A DNA stretch of 64,000 nucleotides from Cypionkella psychrotolerans (GCF_001294535.1 NZ_LGIC01000069.1:1-64000); one strand, 5' to 3'. Shown: positions 8,992 to 18,080, numbered from the stretch's first letter. Program-made: numbers and translations. The notes: generated by a model not told the origin, from the sequence alone.

Positions 8992-10344
8992 TCAGGGCCT
9001 GCGCATAGCGGCAGGATTTGGTGTCAGGACAGTCTCGCCGCTGTCTCTGATGACGGGGGCCGGTACAGCGCCGGTCCATTCGTAAGCCTCAGTTCCAGGC
9101 GGATTTTCATACCAACCGGGATCTGAGTAATCGTCGGGGGCAATGCCTTTCCGCACTTTAACGACAGAAAACATGCCACCCATTTCGATGGGCCCATGGG
9201 GACCCCAGCCGGTCATCATCGGCACGGTGTTAGCGGGAATTTCCATGGACATCTCACCCATGTCGGCCATTCCCGCCGTACCCATCGGCATGTATTCGGG
9301 CTGATGCTTGCGAACCAACTCTGCCAGCTTGGTCTTGTCTGCGCCGATGAAAGTAGGCACGTCATGACCCATGGCATTCATCGTGTGGTGCGACTTGTGG
9401 CAATGGATAGCCCAATCGCCGAGGTGTACGGCGTCGAACTCATAGGCCCGCATTGCACCCACTGGGATATCGATCGACACCTCGGGCCAGCGGGCTTCGG
9501 GGCGAACCCAGCCGCCATCGGTACCAGTCACCTCAAAGTCGTAGCCATGCATGTGGATCGGATGGTTGGTCATGGTGAGGTTGCCAACCCGCACGCGAAC
9601 GCGGTCCCCTTGGTTTACGACCAAAGGATCGATGCCCGGGAAAACCCGACTGTTCCAGGTCCAGAGGTTAAAATCGGTCATCTGCATGACGCGCGGCATG
9701 TAGGTGCCGGGATCGATGTCATAGGCATTGAGCAGGAAACAGAAGTCCCGGTCCACGCGCATCAAGGCTGGATCCTTGGGATGCACGATGAAAAGGCCCA
9801 TCATGCCCATGGCCATTTGCACCATCTCGTCGGCATGCGGGTGATACATGAAGGTGCCGGATTTCACGAGGTCGAACTCGTAGACGTAGGTCTTGCCCGG
9901 AGGGATCGCTTTGTGGCTCAAGCCGCCGACGCCATCCATCCCCGAGGGAAGGATCAAGCCGTGCCAGTGGACTGTGGTGTGCTCCGGTAGCTTGTTTGTA
10001 ACGAAAATCCGGACACGATCACCTTCAACAGCCTCGATGGTCGGTCCGATCGACTGGCCGTTGTATCCCCAAAGGTAGGCGATCATGCCCTCCGCGAGCT
10101 CTCGCTCGACCGGTTCAGCTACAAGGTGGAACTCCTTGACGTTGCCATTCATCCGGTACGGAAGCGTCCAGCCGTTGAGCGTAACGACGGGATTGTAGTC
10201 CACCCCGGATGTGGGCTGGATCGGTTTTTGTGTTTTCGCATCCGTCGCAACGGGAGCCTCGGGAAGGCCCAAGTTGCTGGTCTGCGCCCAAGCGCCGGTG
10301 GCAACCAAAGTGGCGCCAGCGCCGATAAGTTGACGTCTGTTCAT
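8992..10344 (-). CDS. Tat-exported multicopper oxidase
   Basis: 450 residues. The N-terminus NRRQLIGAG plus a hydrophobic stretch ending AWAQ is a Tat signal. All copper motifs are visible: VHWHG (about 126), HPHAD (about 170), HPIHMHG and the C-terminal HCHKSHHTMNAMGH. The His-Cys-His cluster supports a complete type 1 and type 2/3 copper set. Such enzymes oxidise Cu(I), or phenolics that chelate it, in the periplasm. The ATG at 10344 follows AGGAGA; an earlier in-frame TTG overlaps the ribosome site. It begins 11 bases after the TolC-like gene ends, so the two are co-transcribed. Confidence 0.93.
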   Translation of the reverse strand: MNRRQLIGAGATLVATGAWAQTSNLGLPEAPVATDAKTQKPIQPTSGVDYNPVVTLNGWTLPYRMNGNVKEFHLVAEPVERELAEGMIAYLWGYNGQSIGPTIEAVEGDRVRIFVTNKLPEHTTVHWHGLILPSGMDGVGGLSHKAIPPGKTYVYEFDLVKSGTFMYHPHADEMVQMAMGMMGLFIVHPKDPALMRVDRDFCFLLNAYDIDPGTYMPRVMQMTDFNLWTWNSRVFPGIDPLVVNQGDRVRVRVGNLTMTNHPIHMHGYDFEVTGTDGGWVRPEARWPEVSIDIPVGAMRAYEFDAVHLGDWAIHCHKSHHTMNAMGHDVPTFIGADKTKLAELVRKHQPEYMPMGTAGMADMGEMSMEIPANTVPMMTGWGPHGPIEMGGMFSVVKVRKGIAPDDYSDPGWYENPPGTEAYEWTGAVPAPVIRDSGETVLTPNPAAMRRP

Positions 10345-10355
10345 CTGGTTTCTCC

Positions 10356-11825
10356 TCAATGACCTGCTGGTTCTTCCGCTGCGGCGGCTTCACCGCCGCC
10401 GCCCGCCGCCACTTCGCTGCCGCCGCCGTAAAGGACGGCAGTCATGTTCGCGTCTGCGAGCCAGAAATCCCGTCGCGCCGAAGCTGCGAGCAAGTTTGAT
10501 TGCATGCGCGCCCGAGTGTCCGCCAAAAGTTCAAAGGTGTTGGTGATCATGCCGTTGTAGGACAGCAAGGCCTCTTCCTCGATGGTCTTGCGGAGCGGCA
10601 AGAGCGTATCCCGGTAGTGCCGGGCGATCTTGTGCGTGCCAGTCCATGCGATGTGCGCCGACCTTGCCTCTGAGCGAACATCGACGGCTTTCTGTGCGAG
10701 CTCATGGGCGGCCTTCATGTAGGCTACTTCGCCTTTTCTGAGCCGTGCCGCGCCATTGTCAAAGATCGGAATCTCAAAAGCTATCTCAAGGTCGACACTG
10801 TCGACTTGAGCCGAATGACGTTCACCGTCCTCAAGTTCGCGCTCGATCTCGGTCCCAGCGGCAAGGGCGATGTCCGACACGATGCGCGTTCGATCGGTCA
10901 GACGATATTCCAGAGCAATGGCTTCGAGTTCGAGCATCGCCGCAGCAAGATCGACCCTGCCTGCAAGGGCTTCAGCTTCAAAGCTGTTGCGAGTAGCGAT
11001 TCTTGGCAGCCCCGGCAGAGAGTTTGGTACGTAGTAGTTCAGAGCTGCACCGAAAAGACCGAGCACCCGCGTCAGGTCTTCTTTGGCAAGTTTTGCTGCA
11101 AGGTCAGCCTGCGCTTTTTGACCTGAAAGCTCTGCGGCAAACGCGTGCTCGCGGGCCTGATCGTCTCTGCCCAGATAGCCAGTCTTGCCAAGTTCGGCAG
11201 CCAGTTCGGATGCAGCATCAGCCGTTTCAAGTGTCTGGCCGATAAGACTTGCCGCCTCAAAGGCGGCGACAGCGTCGATCCAGGCGCGTCTCGCCTCTGT
11301 TGCGACACGTAGCGTCTCCTGAGCAGCCGCAAGTTGGGCTTTCCTGAACCGGACGTCAGCAATGCGGTTGCGGCTCTTTTGGGTTGTCAAGGCAACTAGG
11401 CTGGCGGCGATGCCACCTTCCACAGTGCGAAAGCCGTCAAGGCTCTTGCTGCCCAAACCCAGAATTCCAAAATGCAGGGACGGGTTCGGGGCAAGAGCGA
11501 TCTGCCACGAATCGGCGGCCGACAGCCCCAGATCGGCATAGGCCGCCTGAAGTCCGCGGTTGTTCAACAGCGCTATTTGCACCGCTGTGTCAGCCGAGAT
11601 GGTTTTGCCTACGACCAGTGCCGAAACGCGTTTGGCATTTGCCGCGACCTCTTCAGGCGTCTGCAACCAGACAGCGTTAGCGCCTGTCGCGCGTTTGGTC
11701 GTGCTGACGACCGAGCCAAAGCCAGCGGTCGGTGAAGAAAGTCGGGAGATGTCCGATGCCGGTGTGCACGCGGCTAGGAGCATAGCGCCCGACAAGACAA
11801 GCGAAAGGTTGCGTGACGCGGTCAT
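10356..11825 (-). CDS. TolC-family outer-membrane efflux lipoprotein
   Basis: 489 residues with a lipobox (GAMLLAAC, Cys about 20). It is dominated by long Ala/Leu/Glu-rich helices in two repeats, ending near 460, as in TolC/CusC/NodT channel proteins. The tail is Gly/Ala-rich (GGGSEVAAGGGG). A strong GGAGGTGATC precedes the ATG, which overlaps the stop of the upstream lipoprotein gene (ATGA). No RND or membrane-fusion partner is encoded nearby, unlike Cus systems. The channel must borrow a pump or serve another periplasmic export role; association with multicopper oxidases is seen in other copper islands. Confidence 0.88.
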   Translation of the reverse strand: MTASRNLSLVLSGAMLLAACTPASDISRLSSPTAGFGSVVSTTKRATGANAVWLQTPEEVAANAKRVSALVVGKTISADTAVQIALLNNRGLQAAYADLGLSAADSWQIALAPNPSLHFGILGLGSKSLDGFRTVEGGIAASLVALTTQKSRNRIADVRFRKAQLAAAQETLRVATEARRAWIDAVAAFEAASLIGQTLETADAASELAAELGKTGYLGRDDQAREHAFAAELSGQKAQADLAAKLAKEDLTRVLGLFGAALNYYVPNSLPGLPRIATRNSFEAEALAGRVDLAAAMLELEAIALEYRLTDRTRIVSDIALAAGTEIERELEDGERHSAQVDSVDLEIAFEIPIFDNGAARLRKGEVAYMKAAHELAQKAVDVRSEARSAHIAWTGTHKIARHYRDTLLPLRKTIEEEALLSYNGMITNTFELLADTRARMQSNLLAASARRDFWLADANMTAVLYGGGSEVAAGGGGEAAAAEEPAGH

Positions 11826-12043
11826 TGATCACCTCCGGGTGCCTGACCATCATTGACGGCACGCCAGTTGGCCGGGTCCGTAACGGGCCTCGCGGTGTAA
11901 ACCAGCTGAACGGATGGCATCGGTGTTGCTACGCCGGTCGGAACGATTGCTGGTGCGACTGTACCTGGCTGCGGCAGCGGGACGGATTGAGCGCAAGCCG
12001 CCACCGCAAGCGGCAACAATGCCGCCTTGAGTCTGAAAAGCAT
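11822..12043 (-). CDS. Small putative lipoprotein
   Basis: 73 residues: MLFRLKAALLPLAVAAC is a lipoprotein signal with a lipobox (AVAAC), followed by a Pro/Val-rich low-complexity segment and a DPANWRAVNDGQAPGGDQ tail. Its stop overlaps the start of the TolC-like gene. Similar DPANWR-type short lipoproteins next to TolC genes are known in copper clusters by general resemblance only; I assign no function. Confidence 0.7.
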   Translation of the reverse strand: MLFRLKAALLPLAVAACAQSVPLPQPGTVAPAIVPTGVATPMPSVQLVYTARPVTDPANWRAVNDGQAPGGDQ

Positions 12044-12129
12044 GAGATTTTCTGATCCTGTATATGTTTCTTGATCCCGCAGCTTGCTGCTGGGGCTTCA
12101 GGCGAACATGGTCACGCGAGAGCGTGGGA

Positions 12130-12489
12130 TCAGACGATGGGCGGTCGGTGCAAACTCTCGGCACTCAGCGAGGCGCGGAGAAGATCCCCGCGCAAGGTAG
12201 GAATTGCAGATGCTAGGTGCTGAACACGTGCGCTGATCGACATAGACGCATCTACCGCGACGCAACTATGCTGTACGCAGCTACGCTCTTTAGGCTCGGG
12301 ATCTGCAGCGGCCTCGTGCTGACCTGCCGCATGGCTATGCGGAGCAGACGGTTCCTCTTGGCTCGAATCGATGCAGTGCGATCCATGTGTGCCGGGATGA
12401 CTCGCAAAGGCAATACCAGTCATCCCGGTCGCAAGGACCAGCATCAGGCACACTGCCCGCGATAGATATATGAAACTGCGATACATCAT
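12130..12489 (-). CDS. Small secreted His/Cys protein heading the copper operon
   Basis: 119 residues with a signal peptide (about 1-29, ending AFAS), a His/Cys-rich middle (HPGTHGSHC, SHAAGQHE, SCVQHSC) and the C-terminus LHRPPIV. It is the first gene of the operon that continues through the TolC-like protein to the CusF-like protein. Four other short proteins here share this design (signal or membrane helix, spaced cysteines, proline-rich end) at 14853, 23982, 25098 and 48181. The pattern recalls CopL/DUF2946-type copper-associated proteins. AGAGGTG precedes the ATG. Confidence 0.75.
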   Translation of the reverse strand: MMYRSFIYLSRAVCLMLVLATGMTGIAFASHPGTHGSHCIDSSQEEPSAPHSHAAGQHEAAADPEPKERSCVQHSCVAVDASMSISARVQHLASAIPTLRGDLLRASLSAESLHRPPIV

Positions 12490-12729
12490 TGCACCTCTTA
12501 AGCCAGCGCACAGCCTCCACTGTCAACCAACAATTTTGTCAGATGGTTGATGTTGTTCGACTTTGTCGCACCGCTTCAACACAAAGTGACCGATCAGTAA
12601 CGCTGACGTAACTGACCGAGCGTTTTTCAAGCATTTCTAGGGTGAAAGTGACAACGCTGAGCATCCGACGGACTCGACGGGTGTCCGAATCCGTGTGAGC
12701 TGCAGTGAGCCTTCGGTTATCGGCAATTG
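12490..12729. other. Promoter region of the downstream copper operon
   Basis: No gene is seen in these 240 bases. TCAACCA (12523-12529) and TGGTTGA (12544-12550) form a 7-bp inverted repeat with a 14-base gap, just upstream of the ATG at 12489. This is a candidate operator, but it does not have the CCTTCC/GGAAGG form of the CueR-type boxes elsewhere. Confidence 0.35.
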
Positions 12730-13253
12730 CTATCGCAGCAACTGCCAGAACTGGTCTTTTGTATCGGCACTGTTCCAGTCGAATGGGCCCTGAAGGCGTC
12801 CGATTTCCCGTGATGATCTATCGATCAACATCGTGTCGGCAAACCCAAAAAACCGAAGGCCAACTGCACTCGCAGAGATTCGGCCCAATAAAGGTCAAGG
12901 TTTCGTATGCCGATGTCGTTAAAGAACTGCCGCCCCCGTGCTATCCCGGCGTCATCCACGCAAAGTGGCAGCACCAGGAAGTCTGCGTCGTCAAGATGCG
13001 CCGCCAACGCGTCCAACTCGGGCATCTCTCCCCGGCAGGGTGGGCACCATGTCGCCCAGATATTCAGGAGTATCACGCGACCGGCGAAGTCGACGAGGTG
13101 CCGCTTGGTTCTGGCCTCGTCCAAGATTGGAGGCGAAAGCAGAGGCTGCGGGTCATCCCGCAGTCGGAAGGGCGGTCGCGCTTGGGCTTGCCGCGCAACG
13201 AGCGGATAGGCCAAACCAGCGAGAACGGCGCGGCGTCCGATTCGAATGGGCAT
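12730..13253 (-). pseudogene. Frameshifted TlpA-like thiol-disulfide oxidoreductase
   Basis: From the ATG at 13253 the protein has a Tat-like or Sec signal (RIGRRAVLAGLAY), the TlpA core (RVILLNIWATWC-PP-C, Cys70/Cys73) and a helix up to GFLGLP at residue 138. The frame then ends at 12825 with TRC-stop. One base added in the codon after GLP gives the expected cis-Pro motif and continuation: LPTTMLIDRSSREIGRL and a helix ending QLLR at 12730. A single-base deletion, or sequencing error, is therefore likely. The gene follows the multicopper oxidase by 59 bases and may maintain its cysteines. Confidence 0.82.
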
Positions 13254-13312
13254 CGTTTCCTCACAGAGCAAAGGTCCGTGACCCGCGGGCATGTCGCGGG
13301 CCACGGTGGCTT

Positions 13313-14782
13313 TTACGCCGATACGGCGAACTCGGTCATCATGCCCGTCGATAGGTGGGGCATGTGGTGGCAATGCAGCATCCACCGTGCGGCTTCACCT
13401 GCATCCACAGCGACGGCCACCATGCCCATGGGTGGTACGTGCACAGTGTCGCGCACCGCACCTGCAAAGCGCGCGCCACCCGTGCTGACCACCTGAAACG
13501 CGTGACCGTGCAAGTGCATGGGATGCGCCATCATCGACATGTTGTGGAACGTGATCTCTACCCTGTCGCCGGATTTCGCGGTGACAGGGACATGGTTGCC
13601 CCAGGACTGGCCGTTGATCGTCCAGACATAGGGCATCATCGACCCGCCCAGCATCAGCATCGGCTGCGAAGCCGGCGCGCGTTCGGGCAGCGACATGACT
13701 GCGCGCAAGACAGCCTCTTGCGAAAGGTCAGCGCTGAATGCCGGATGTTCAGCGTCCGACAGACTGGATAGCTTCATCACAGCAGCCCCCGGCGTCGCAA
13801 GAATCAGGCCCGTGCGTTCTGTCGCGCCTTCTCGCAGCGCAAGGATGGGGAAAGCTCCGCCCTCGGCCGGCACATCCAGTTCGATGTCAAGCCGCTGACC
13901 CATGGCCAAGCCGAAACGGCTGCCGGGCAAGGGCTGGACCGGCTCGCCATCCACTGCGACCAACCGCCCCGGCAGGCTGCCTGTGTCGATCCAGAAGACC
14001 GTCGCTGCTGCCGCATTGATGACACGGACAAGGACCCGACCCCCCTTGTCGACTTGCAATACCTCGGGGTCGTCAAGGGTGCGGTCGTTGGCGAGATAGG
14101 CATCAAAGTTGTAATCGTTCAGGTCCATGGCCATGCCGTCCATGCCCGGCATCGACATCGCATCGCCCTGCCCCATCGCGTCCATGTTCATCGCGGCCAT
14201 CCCGTCCTGCCCCATCTGGCTGTGATCCATCCCGGCCATCGAGGCGCCACCAGTGATCTCGGCCAGCACTTCGGCGGGTGGTCTGAAGGAGAAGTCATGC
14301 AGGAATAGCGTCACTTCCTGCCTGTCGGCCGACACATCTTCCGGCCGGCGAACCACGAGCGGGGCAGCAAGCAGTAGCATTTCATGCTCGGGGATATGGG
14401 CATGCATCCAATGCGTACCGGGACGTGCGGCAAAGTCATAGCCGCGGGACTCTCCGGGTTGGAGCATCGGCATCGGCAGGTCGGGCACCCCGTCCTGCAT
14501 ATTGGGCGGGATCTGACCGTGCCAGTGGATGATGGTCGGTGCGTCAAGCGTATTGGTCAGATCAACCGCCAAGGCCTGCCCCGGATCAAGGACAAGGCCG
14601 GAACGTCCGTTCCCGTCGAGCAAACCCCAGACTTTCGCGGCCTTGCCTTGCACCTCAATGGTGCGCGATGTGGCCGAAAGTGTCATCCGGGTGGATTGAG
14701 CACGCACCTGGGCGGGCAAAAGCAAAGCAGCGGCCGAAGCCGAAGTAGCGGCAAGAAAGCCGCGTCGGGTCAAAAGCGACAT
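13313..14782 (-). CDS. Tat-exported multicopper oxidase with Met-rich insert
   Basis: 489 residues. TRRGFLAATSA is a Tat signal. Copper motifs are IIHWHG (about 85-89), HWMHAH (124-129), HPMHLHGHAF and WMLHCHHMPHLSTGMM at the C-terminus. Residues about 182-219 form a Met/Asp/His-rich insert (MAGMDHSQMGQDG and onward) like the copper-holding loops of CueO and PcoA/CopA oxidases. Probable role: periplasmic Cu(I) oxidation. GGAGA lies eight bases before the ATG. The small secreted protein at 14853 precedes it in the same operon and the TlpA-like gene follows. Confidence 0.94.
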   Translation of the reverse strand: MSLLTRRGFLAATSASAAALLLPAQVRAQSTRMTLSATSRTIEVQGKAAKVWGLLDGNGRSGLVLDPGQALAVDLTNTLDAPTIIHWHGQIPPNMQDGVPDLPMPMLQPGESRGYDFAARPGTHWMHAHIPEHEMLLLAAPLVVRRPEDVSADRQEVTLFLHDFSFRPPAEVLAEITGGASMAGMDHSQMGQDGMAAMNMDAMGQGDAMSMPGMDGMAMDLNDYNFDAYLANDRTLDDPEVLQVDKGGRVLVRVINAAAATVFWIDTGSLPGRLVAVDGEPVQPLPGSRFGLAMGQRLDIELDVPAEGGAFPILALREGATERTGLILATPGAAVMKLSSLSDAEHPAFSADLSQEAVLRAVMSLPERAPASQPMLMLGGSMMPYVWTINGQSWGNHVPVTAKSGDRVEITFHNMSMMAHPMHLHGHAFQVVSTGGARFAGAVRDTVHVPPMGMVAVAVDAGEAARWMLHCHHMPHLSTGMMTEFAVSA

Positions 14783-14852
14783 GTGAGTTCTCCTGTGAGT
14801 CGCAGAAAACAGCAGACTGGCAGACCGTGGCGCGAGCGCCTGCTCTGCGGGG

Positions 14853-15203
14853 TCAGATCACTACGGCTTTTGGAGGATGTCCGGGGGGCGGAAAGGCCAG
14901 GGAGGAAACCAGAGGATCGTCTCCGGTCACAACGTCAATCGGGTGCCCGGCTATTTCAATCGTTTGATCTGCTGCCGGCAAGGTCGCAACCACAACCAAA
15001 CAATGTTGCTGGCACAAGAGCATTGTTTGGTCTGTCTCAGAGCTGCCCATATCGGCCAGGTTCATCTCGTGGCCGACCATGGCCATCATCTGGGCATATT
15101 CGACTGGAGTTTGCTCACCAACCATGGTCAAACCGGGAACAAGCATCGCCAGCAAATAGGCTGCGAAAACGAGGACTTTAACGAAGAGGCCCGCCTTGTT
15201 CAT
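14853..15203 (-). CDS. Small secreted/membrane copper-operon protein
   Basis: 116 residues from the ATG at 15203. A hydrophobic helix (VFAAYLLAMLVPGLTMV), a Met/Asp segment (YAQMMAMVGHEMNLADM), a Cys pair in LLCQQHC and a proline-rich end (PPPGHPPKAVV) give it the same layout as the proteins at 12130 and 23982. It heads the oxidase operon. A longer start at 15239 is possible, since no clear ribosome site separates the two. Unknown function; probably copper-linked by context. Confidence 0.65.
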   Translation of the reverse strand: MNKAGLFVKVLVFAAYLLAMLVPGLTMVGEQTPVEYAQMMAMVGHEMNLADMGSSETDQTMLLCQQHCLVVVATLPAADQTIEIAGHPIDVVTGDDPLVSSLAFPPPGHPPKAVVI

Positions 15204-15390
15204 GGAATTGTAACTATCAGCATGATGCGGCACAGTCATTTGACATTTTGGTGTCTCAGAACATGCCCAAGAACCCGTACAATGCGGCAGATTTGTCAAA
15301 ATTGTTGAAAACTATTTAGCCTATCGGAAAGTTTACTGGATGACCTGAGTTTTGCCAAGAAAGGCTTGGCTACACAGGCAGGTGACACAG

Positions 15391-16002
15391 ATGAGAAATA
15401 TCTTTTTGGCATTAGCGGCAACCCTGAGTTTGGCTGCTTGCGGGGCGGAACCGATCTGGGCACCCGAAGCGACTGTTGTCGCATCACGCTACACGCATCC
15501 CGGCCCGACTTCGGTAACACTCTACACCGTGCTTTCGACACGCAATGGCTCTGGTGCCCATGCGGGGCTTCTGATCAACGGCTCGCAGAGGGTCATGTTT
15601 GATCCCGCCGGGACATGGCGCCACCCGCGGCTTCCAGAGCGCAATGATGTGCATTTCGGTGTTACGGAAAAAATGGTTGATTTCTACATCGACTACCATG
15701 CGCGCGAGACTTTCGATGTGGTGGAGCAGACGGTCGAAGTTTCGCCAGAAGTGGCCGCACTGATCATGCAGCGAGCGATGGCCTATGGTGCGGTTCCAAA
15801 AGCGAACTGCACGATTGCGCTCTCTCGGGTCCTTGAAGGTGTCCCCGGCTTTGAAAGCTTGCCGATGACGTGGTTTCCCAAGCGGATGATGGAAGCTTTT
15901 GCTGAACTGCCCAGGGTCGAAACCCGCAAGATTACGGATGACGATGCAGACAACAATCATGGTGTTCTTCTGGTGCAAGCCGGCGATCCGAGATTGGAGT
16001 AA
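15391..16002 (+). CDS. Putative lipoprotein, unknown function
   Basis: 203 residues with a clean lipoprotein signal (LALAATLSLAAC, Cys about 17). The mature part begins with RYTHPGPTSVTLYTVLSTRNGSGAHAGLLINGSQRVMFDP, suggesting a beta-rich globular domain of the kind sometimes seen in hydrolase-like secreted proteins with a buried His (AHAGLLI, VHFGVTEK). NCTIALSRVL holds a conserved-looking Cys. It is transcribed away from the oxidase operon and towards the DUF411 gene. The ATG at 15391 fits the signal peptide; an upstream in-frame start would spoil it. Confidence 0.75.
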   Translation: MRNIFLALAATLSLAACGAEPIWAPEATVVASRYTHPGPTSVTLYTVLSTRNGSGAHAGLLINGSQRVMFDPAGTWRHPRLPERNDVHFGVTEKMVDFYIDYHARETFDVVEQTVEVSPEVAALIMQRAMAYGAVPKANCTIALSRVLEGVPGFESLPMTWFPKRMMEAFAELPRVETRKITDDDADNNHGVLLVQAGDPRLE

Positions 16003-16102
16003 TCTTTCGGTGATCGGGCGCAAATCCACCAAAGATTGATGGCTTGGACGCCTGCAGACCACTACAACGATGCCAAAGTGATAAACCGCGAGGGACAAAA
16101 AC

Positions 16103-16570
16103 ATGCGGATATCTCGACGCACCATGATCGGAGCAATGAGTTGGGCCATCAGCCTCGCCACCACGCCCGTTTGGGCCGAAACAGACGCGAGCATCCACGT
16201 GGTCAAGGATCCGGGCTGCCCCTGCTGCAATGCCTGGATCGACCACCTTCGCGAGAACGGCTTTGCCGTCAGCTTCGAAGAGCGCAGCCTTGAAGAACTG
16301 ACCGCATTCAAGCGCGAACGTGGCATCCCCGATAATCTTGTCTCGTGCCACACGGCGACGATCGGCGACTACACCATCGAAGGCCACGTCCCAGCCGCCG
16401 ATATCCGTCGCTTGGTGGCCGAACGGCCCGCTGCTACCGGGCTGACCGTTCCAGGCATGCCCTTCGGCTCTCCCGGCATGGGGCCAGAGGCCGAGCGCGA
16501 AGCTTTTGACGTTCTTCTCGTCGAACTTGACGGCAGCAGCAGCATCTTCACCAGCTATCCGGCCGCCTGA
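16103..16570 (+). CDS. DUF411 periplasmic metal-binding protein
   Basis: 155 residues. A Tat-like or Sec signal (MRISRRTMIGAMSWA, cleavage near PVWA) is followed by the DUF411 signature VVKDPGCPCCNAWIDHLRENGF (Cys 39, 41, 42, shown here in part) and later SCHTATIGDYTIEGHVP and GLTVPGMPFGSPGM. DUF411 proteins accompany copper and silver resistance genes and are predicted to bind metal through the Cys motif and the Met/His loops. GAGGGA precedes the ATG. It stands alone between the lipoprotein and the convergent redox operon. Confidence 0.92.
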   Translation: MRISRRTMIGAMSWAISLATTPVWAETDASIHVVKDPGCPCCNAWIDHLRENGFAVSFEERSLEELTAFKRERGIPDNLVSCHTATIGDYTIEGHVPAADIRRLVAERPAATGLTVPGMPFGSPGMGPEAEREAFDVLLVELDGSSSIFTSYPAA

Positions 16571-16653
16571 CTTAGGTCAGGCAAGCAGGGTCGCGCCAAA
16601 AGCACCGACTCGTAACGGCCCAGTGCAGACGGCGATTTCCGAGAACTTCAGGA

Positions 16654-17308
16654 TTACCAAGGCAGCCCAGCTTCGGGTGATCGCCAAGCGTCTTCCAGAG
16701 CCGCCCGCGGGATCACACCGTCCAGCGGTCTGATGGCGACATCCAGACGACGCGCTGCGCGATAGCCTGTTGCCGCCATCAAGCCGGGCGCTGTGCCATA
16801 GGCGAGACGGTAGCGCCACAAAACTGTCAGTCCCTTCGTCGCTGTCCCATCCCACCAGTAGCACCACTTGCAGCAGGACGGTGCTGGTTGACAGGTACTC
16901 ACGCGCGGCTTCGCTTGCTGCGGACTCCGGGCCAAGGACGACCACTACATCGGCGGGCTCGGTGGGCGTACCGATCAGGCCTTCGACCAACCCGGATGCA
17001 TCCTGCGTAAGCGGAAGCACATGCACATCGACCCCACCCAGATGCCCGTCAGACGTTTCGTTTGAGTGCCCATCCCGCTCGTCTGCCGCCAGCAGGAAAC
17101 CGCGGACGGCTTCTGCGAGGCTTGCTTCACGGTTATCGCCGGCGACTATAAGAGCGGCAGTGAACGAATGCGCCAAGGCGTTCCCTGACAGGGCTGTCCA
17201 CACTGCAACGACCAAGAAAGACCTAATGATCGAGGTCTGGACCTTTTCCACCAACGCAAAAGCGAATGGAAGACGGGCAAAAAGAATGCGCAGCAATAGG
17301 ACAGTCAT
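16654..17308 (-). pseudogene. Periplasmic protein of unknown function, probable frameshift
   Basis: Starts with ATG overlapping the dsbA stop (ATGA). After a hydrophobic leader (about 1-47, ending NALAH) comes SFTAALIVAGDNREASLAEAV and DVVVVLGPESAASEAAREYL, resembling one lobe of a periplasmic-binding fold. Near 16815 the good coding switches frame: AYGTAPGLMAATGYRAARRL continues to a natural-looking end (EAGLPW, stop at 16654), while the original frame runs into nonsense until 16577. One extra base would explain this. The protein is last in the redox operon; substrate unknown. Confidence 0.6.
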
Positions 17309-18033
17309 TCTGCCGCCCGTGCTGCTGTCACGGCTTCGACCAACCGCGGCTTTTCCACAAAACCGGGGATCAGCTGATCGCCGACCACGAACGACGGCGT
17401 GCCATTGAAACCAAGCGCCTCGGCCAGTCGCATTGAGGTGGCAATATGCTCCTCAACTTCGGGCGACTGCATGTCGATCTTCAGCTTCTCAACGTCGAGA
17501 CCGACTTCCCCTGCTATGCGCAGCACGGCCTCTGCTTCAACCTTGCCGCGCATCGTCATCAGGGCGTCGTGCATTTCGGCGTATTTGCCCTGCTGCCGCG
17601 ATGCCAGGGCGGCACGGGCGGCAAAAGCAGACCCCTCGCTCAGGATCGGCCACTCACGCAAAACAAGTCGCTCGTTGGTGTCCTTGGCCATCAAGGCAGT
17701 GACTTCGGGCATGGCCCGTTTGCAATAGGGGCAGTTATAGTCGAAGAATTCGACAATCGTGACGTCGCCGTCTGGATTGCCGAGAAACGGGGCATTCGGG
17801 TCGCGTTCCAAAGTGGTGCGTTCTTTGGAGAGGACAGACGCGGCAGTGGCGGCCTGAGCTTCGGCTTGGCGCGCTTCCAGGGCCTGCAAGGCTTCCAGTA
17901 CCAGTTCGGGATTTTCCCGAAGTGTTTCGGCCACGAGCGCCTTGATCCGATCATCGGAGATCTCTTGCGACAGGGATTGTTCTGGCAACGCTAGCGCGAA
18001 CGTGGCGGCGAGGATCATTTGGGAAACGCGCAT
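17305..18033 (-). CDS. DsbA/DsbG-type thiol oxidoreductase
   Basis: 242 residues with a signal peptide (ends SLSQ near 23). A charged helical N-terminal segment (about 25-75) is like that of Com1/ScsC-type proteins. The thioredoxin domain carries FFDYNCPYCKRAM (Cys101-Cys104) and the cis-Pro loop NGTPSFVVG. ScsC-like proteins handle copper-damaged disulfides, which fits this neighbourhood. The ATG at 18033 follows AAGGTC and the signal peptide fixes it; the long in-frame upstream extension is not coding. A MerR-type dyad lies 48 bases upstream (18081-18095). Confidence 0.9.
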   Translation of the reverse strand: MRVSQMILAATFALALPEQSLSQEISDDRIKALVAETLRENPELVLEALQALEARQAEAQAATAASVLSKERTTLERDPNAPFLGNPDGDVTIVEFFDYNCPYCKRAMPEVTALMAKDTNERLVLREWPILSEGSAFAARAALASRQQGKYAEMHDALMTMRGKVEAEAVLRIAGEVGLDVEKLKIDMQSPEVEEHIATSMRLAEALGFNGTPSFVVGDQLIPGFVEKPRLVEAVTAARAAE

Positions 18034-18080
18034 AGGTGAGACCTTCTGGGAAATGTGACTGATTTTGCATTGTGTGATCC

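Noticed and set aside
9196-9990. Long plus-strand frame opposite the multicopper oxidase (264 codons)
   Set aside because: It is the antisense of a strongly supported gene; its His-rich look comes from the oxidase's Met codons read backwards, and it has no ribosome site.
8177-12043. A complete Cus-type RND efflux system
   Set aside because: A TolC-like channel and a CusF-like protein are present, but no CusA or CusB homologue lies in the window.
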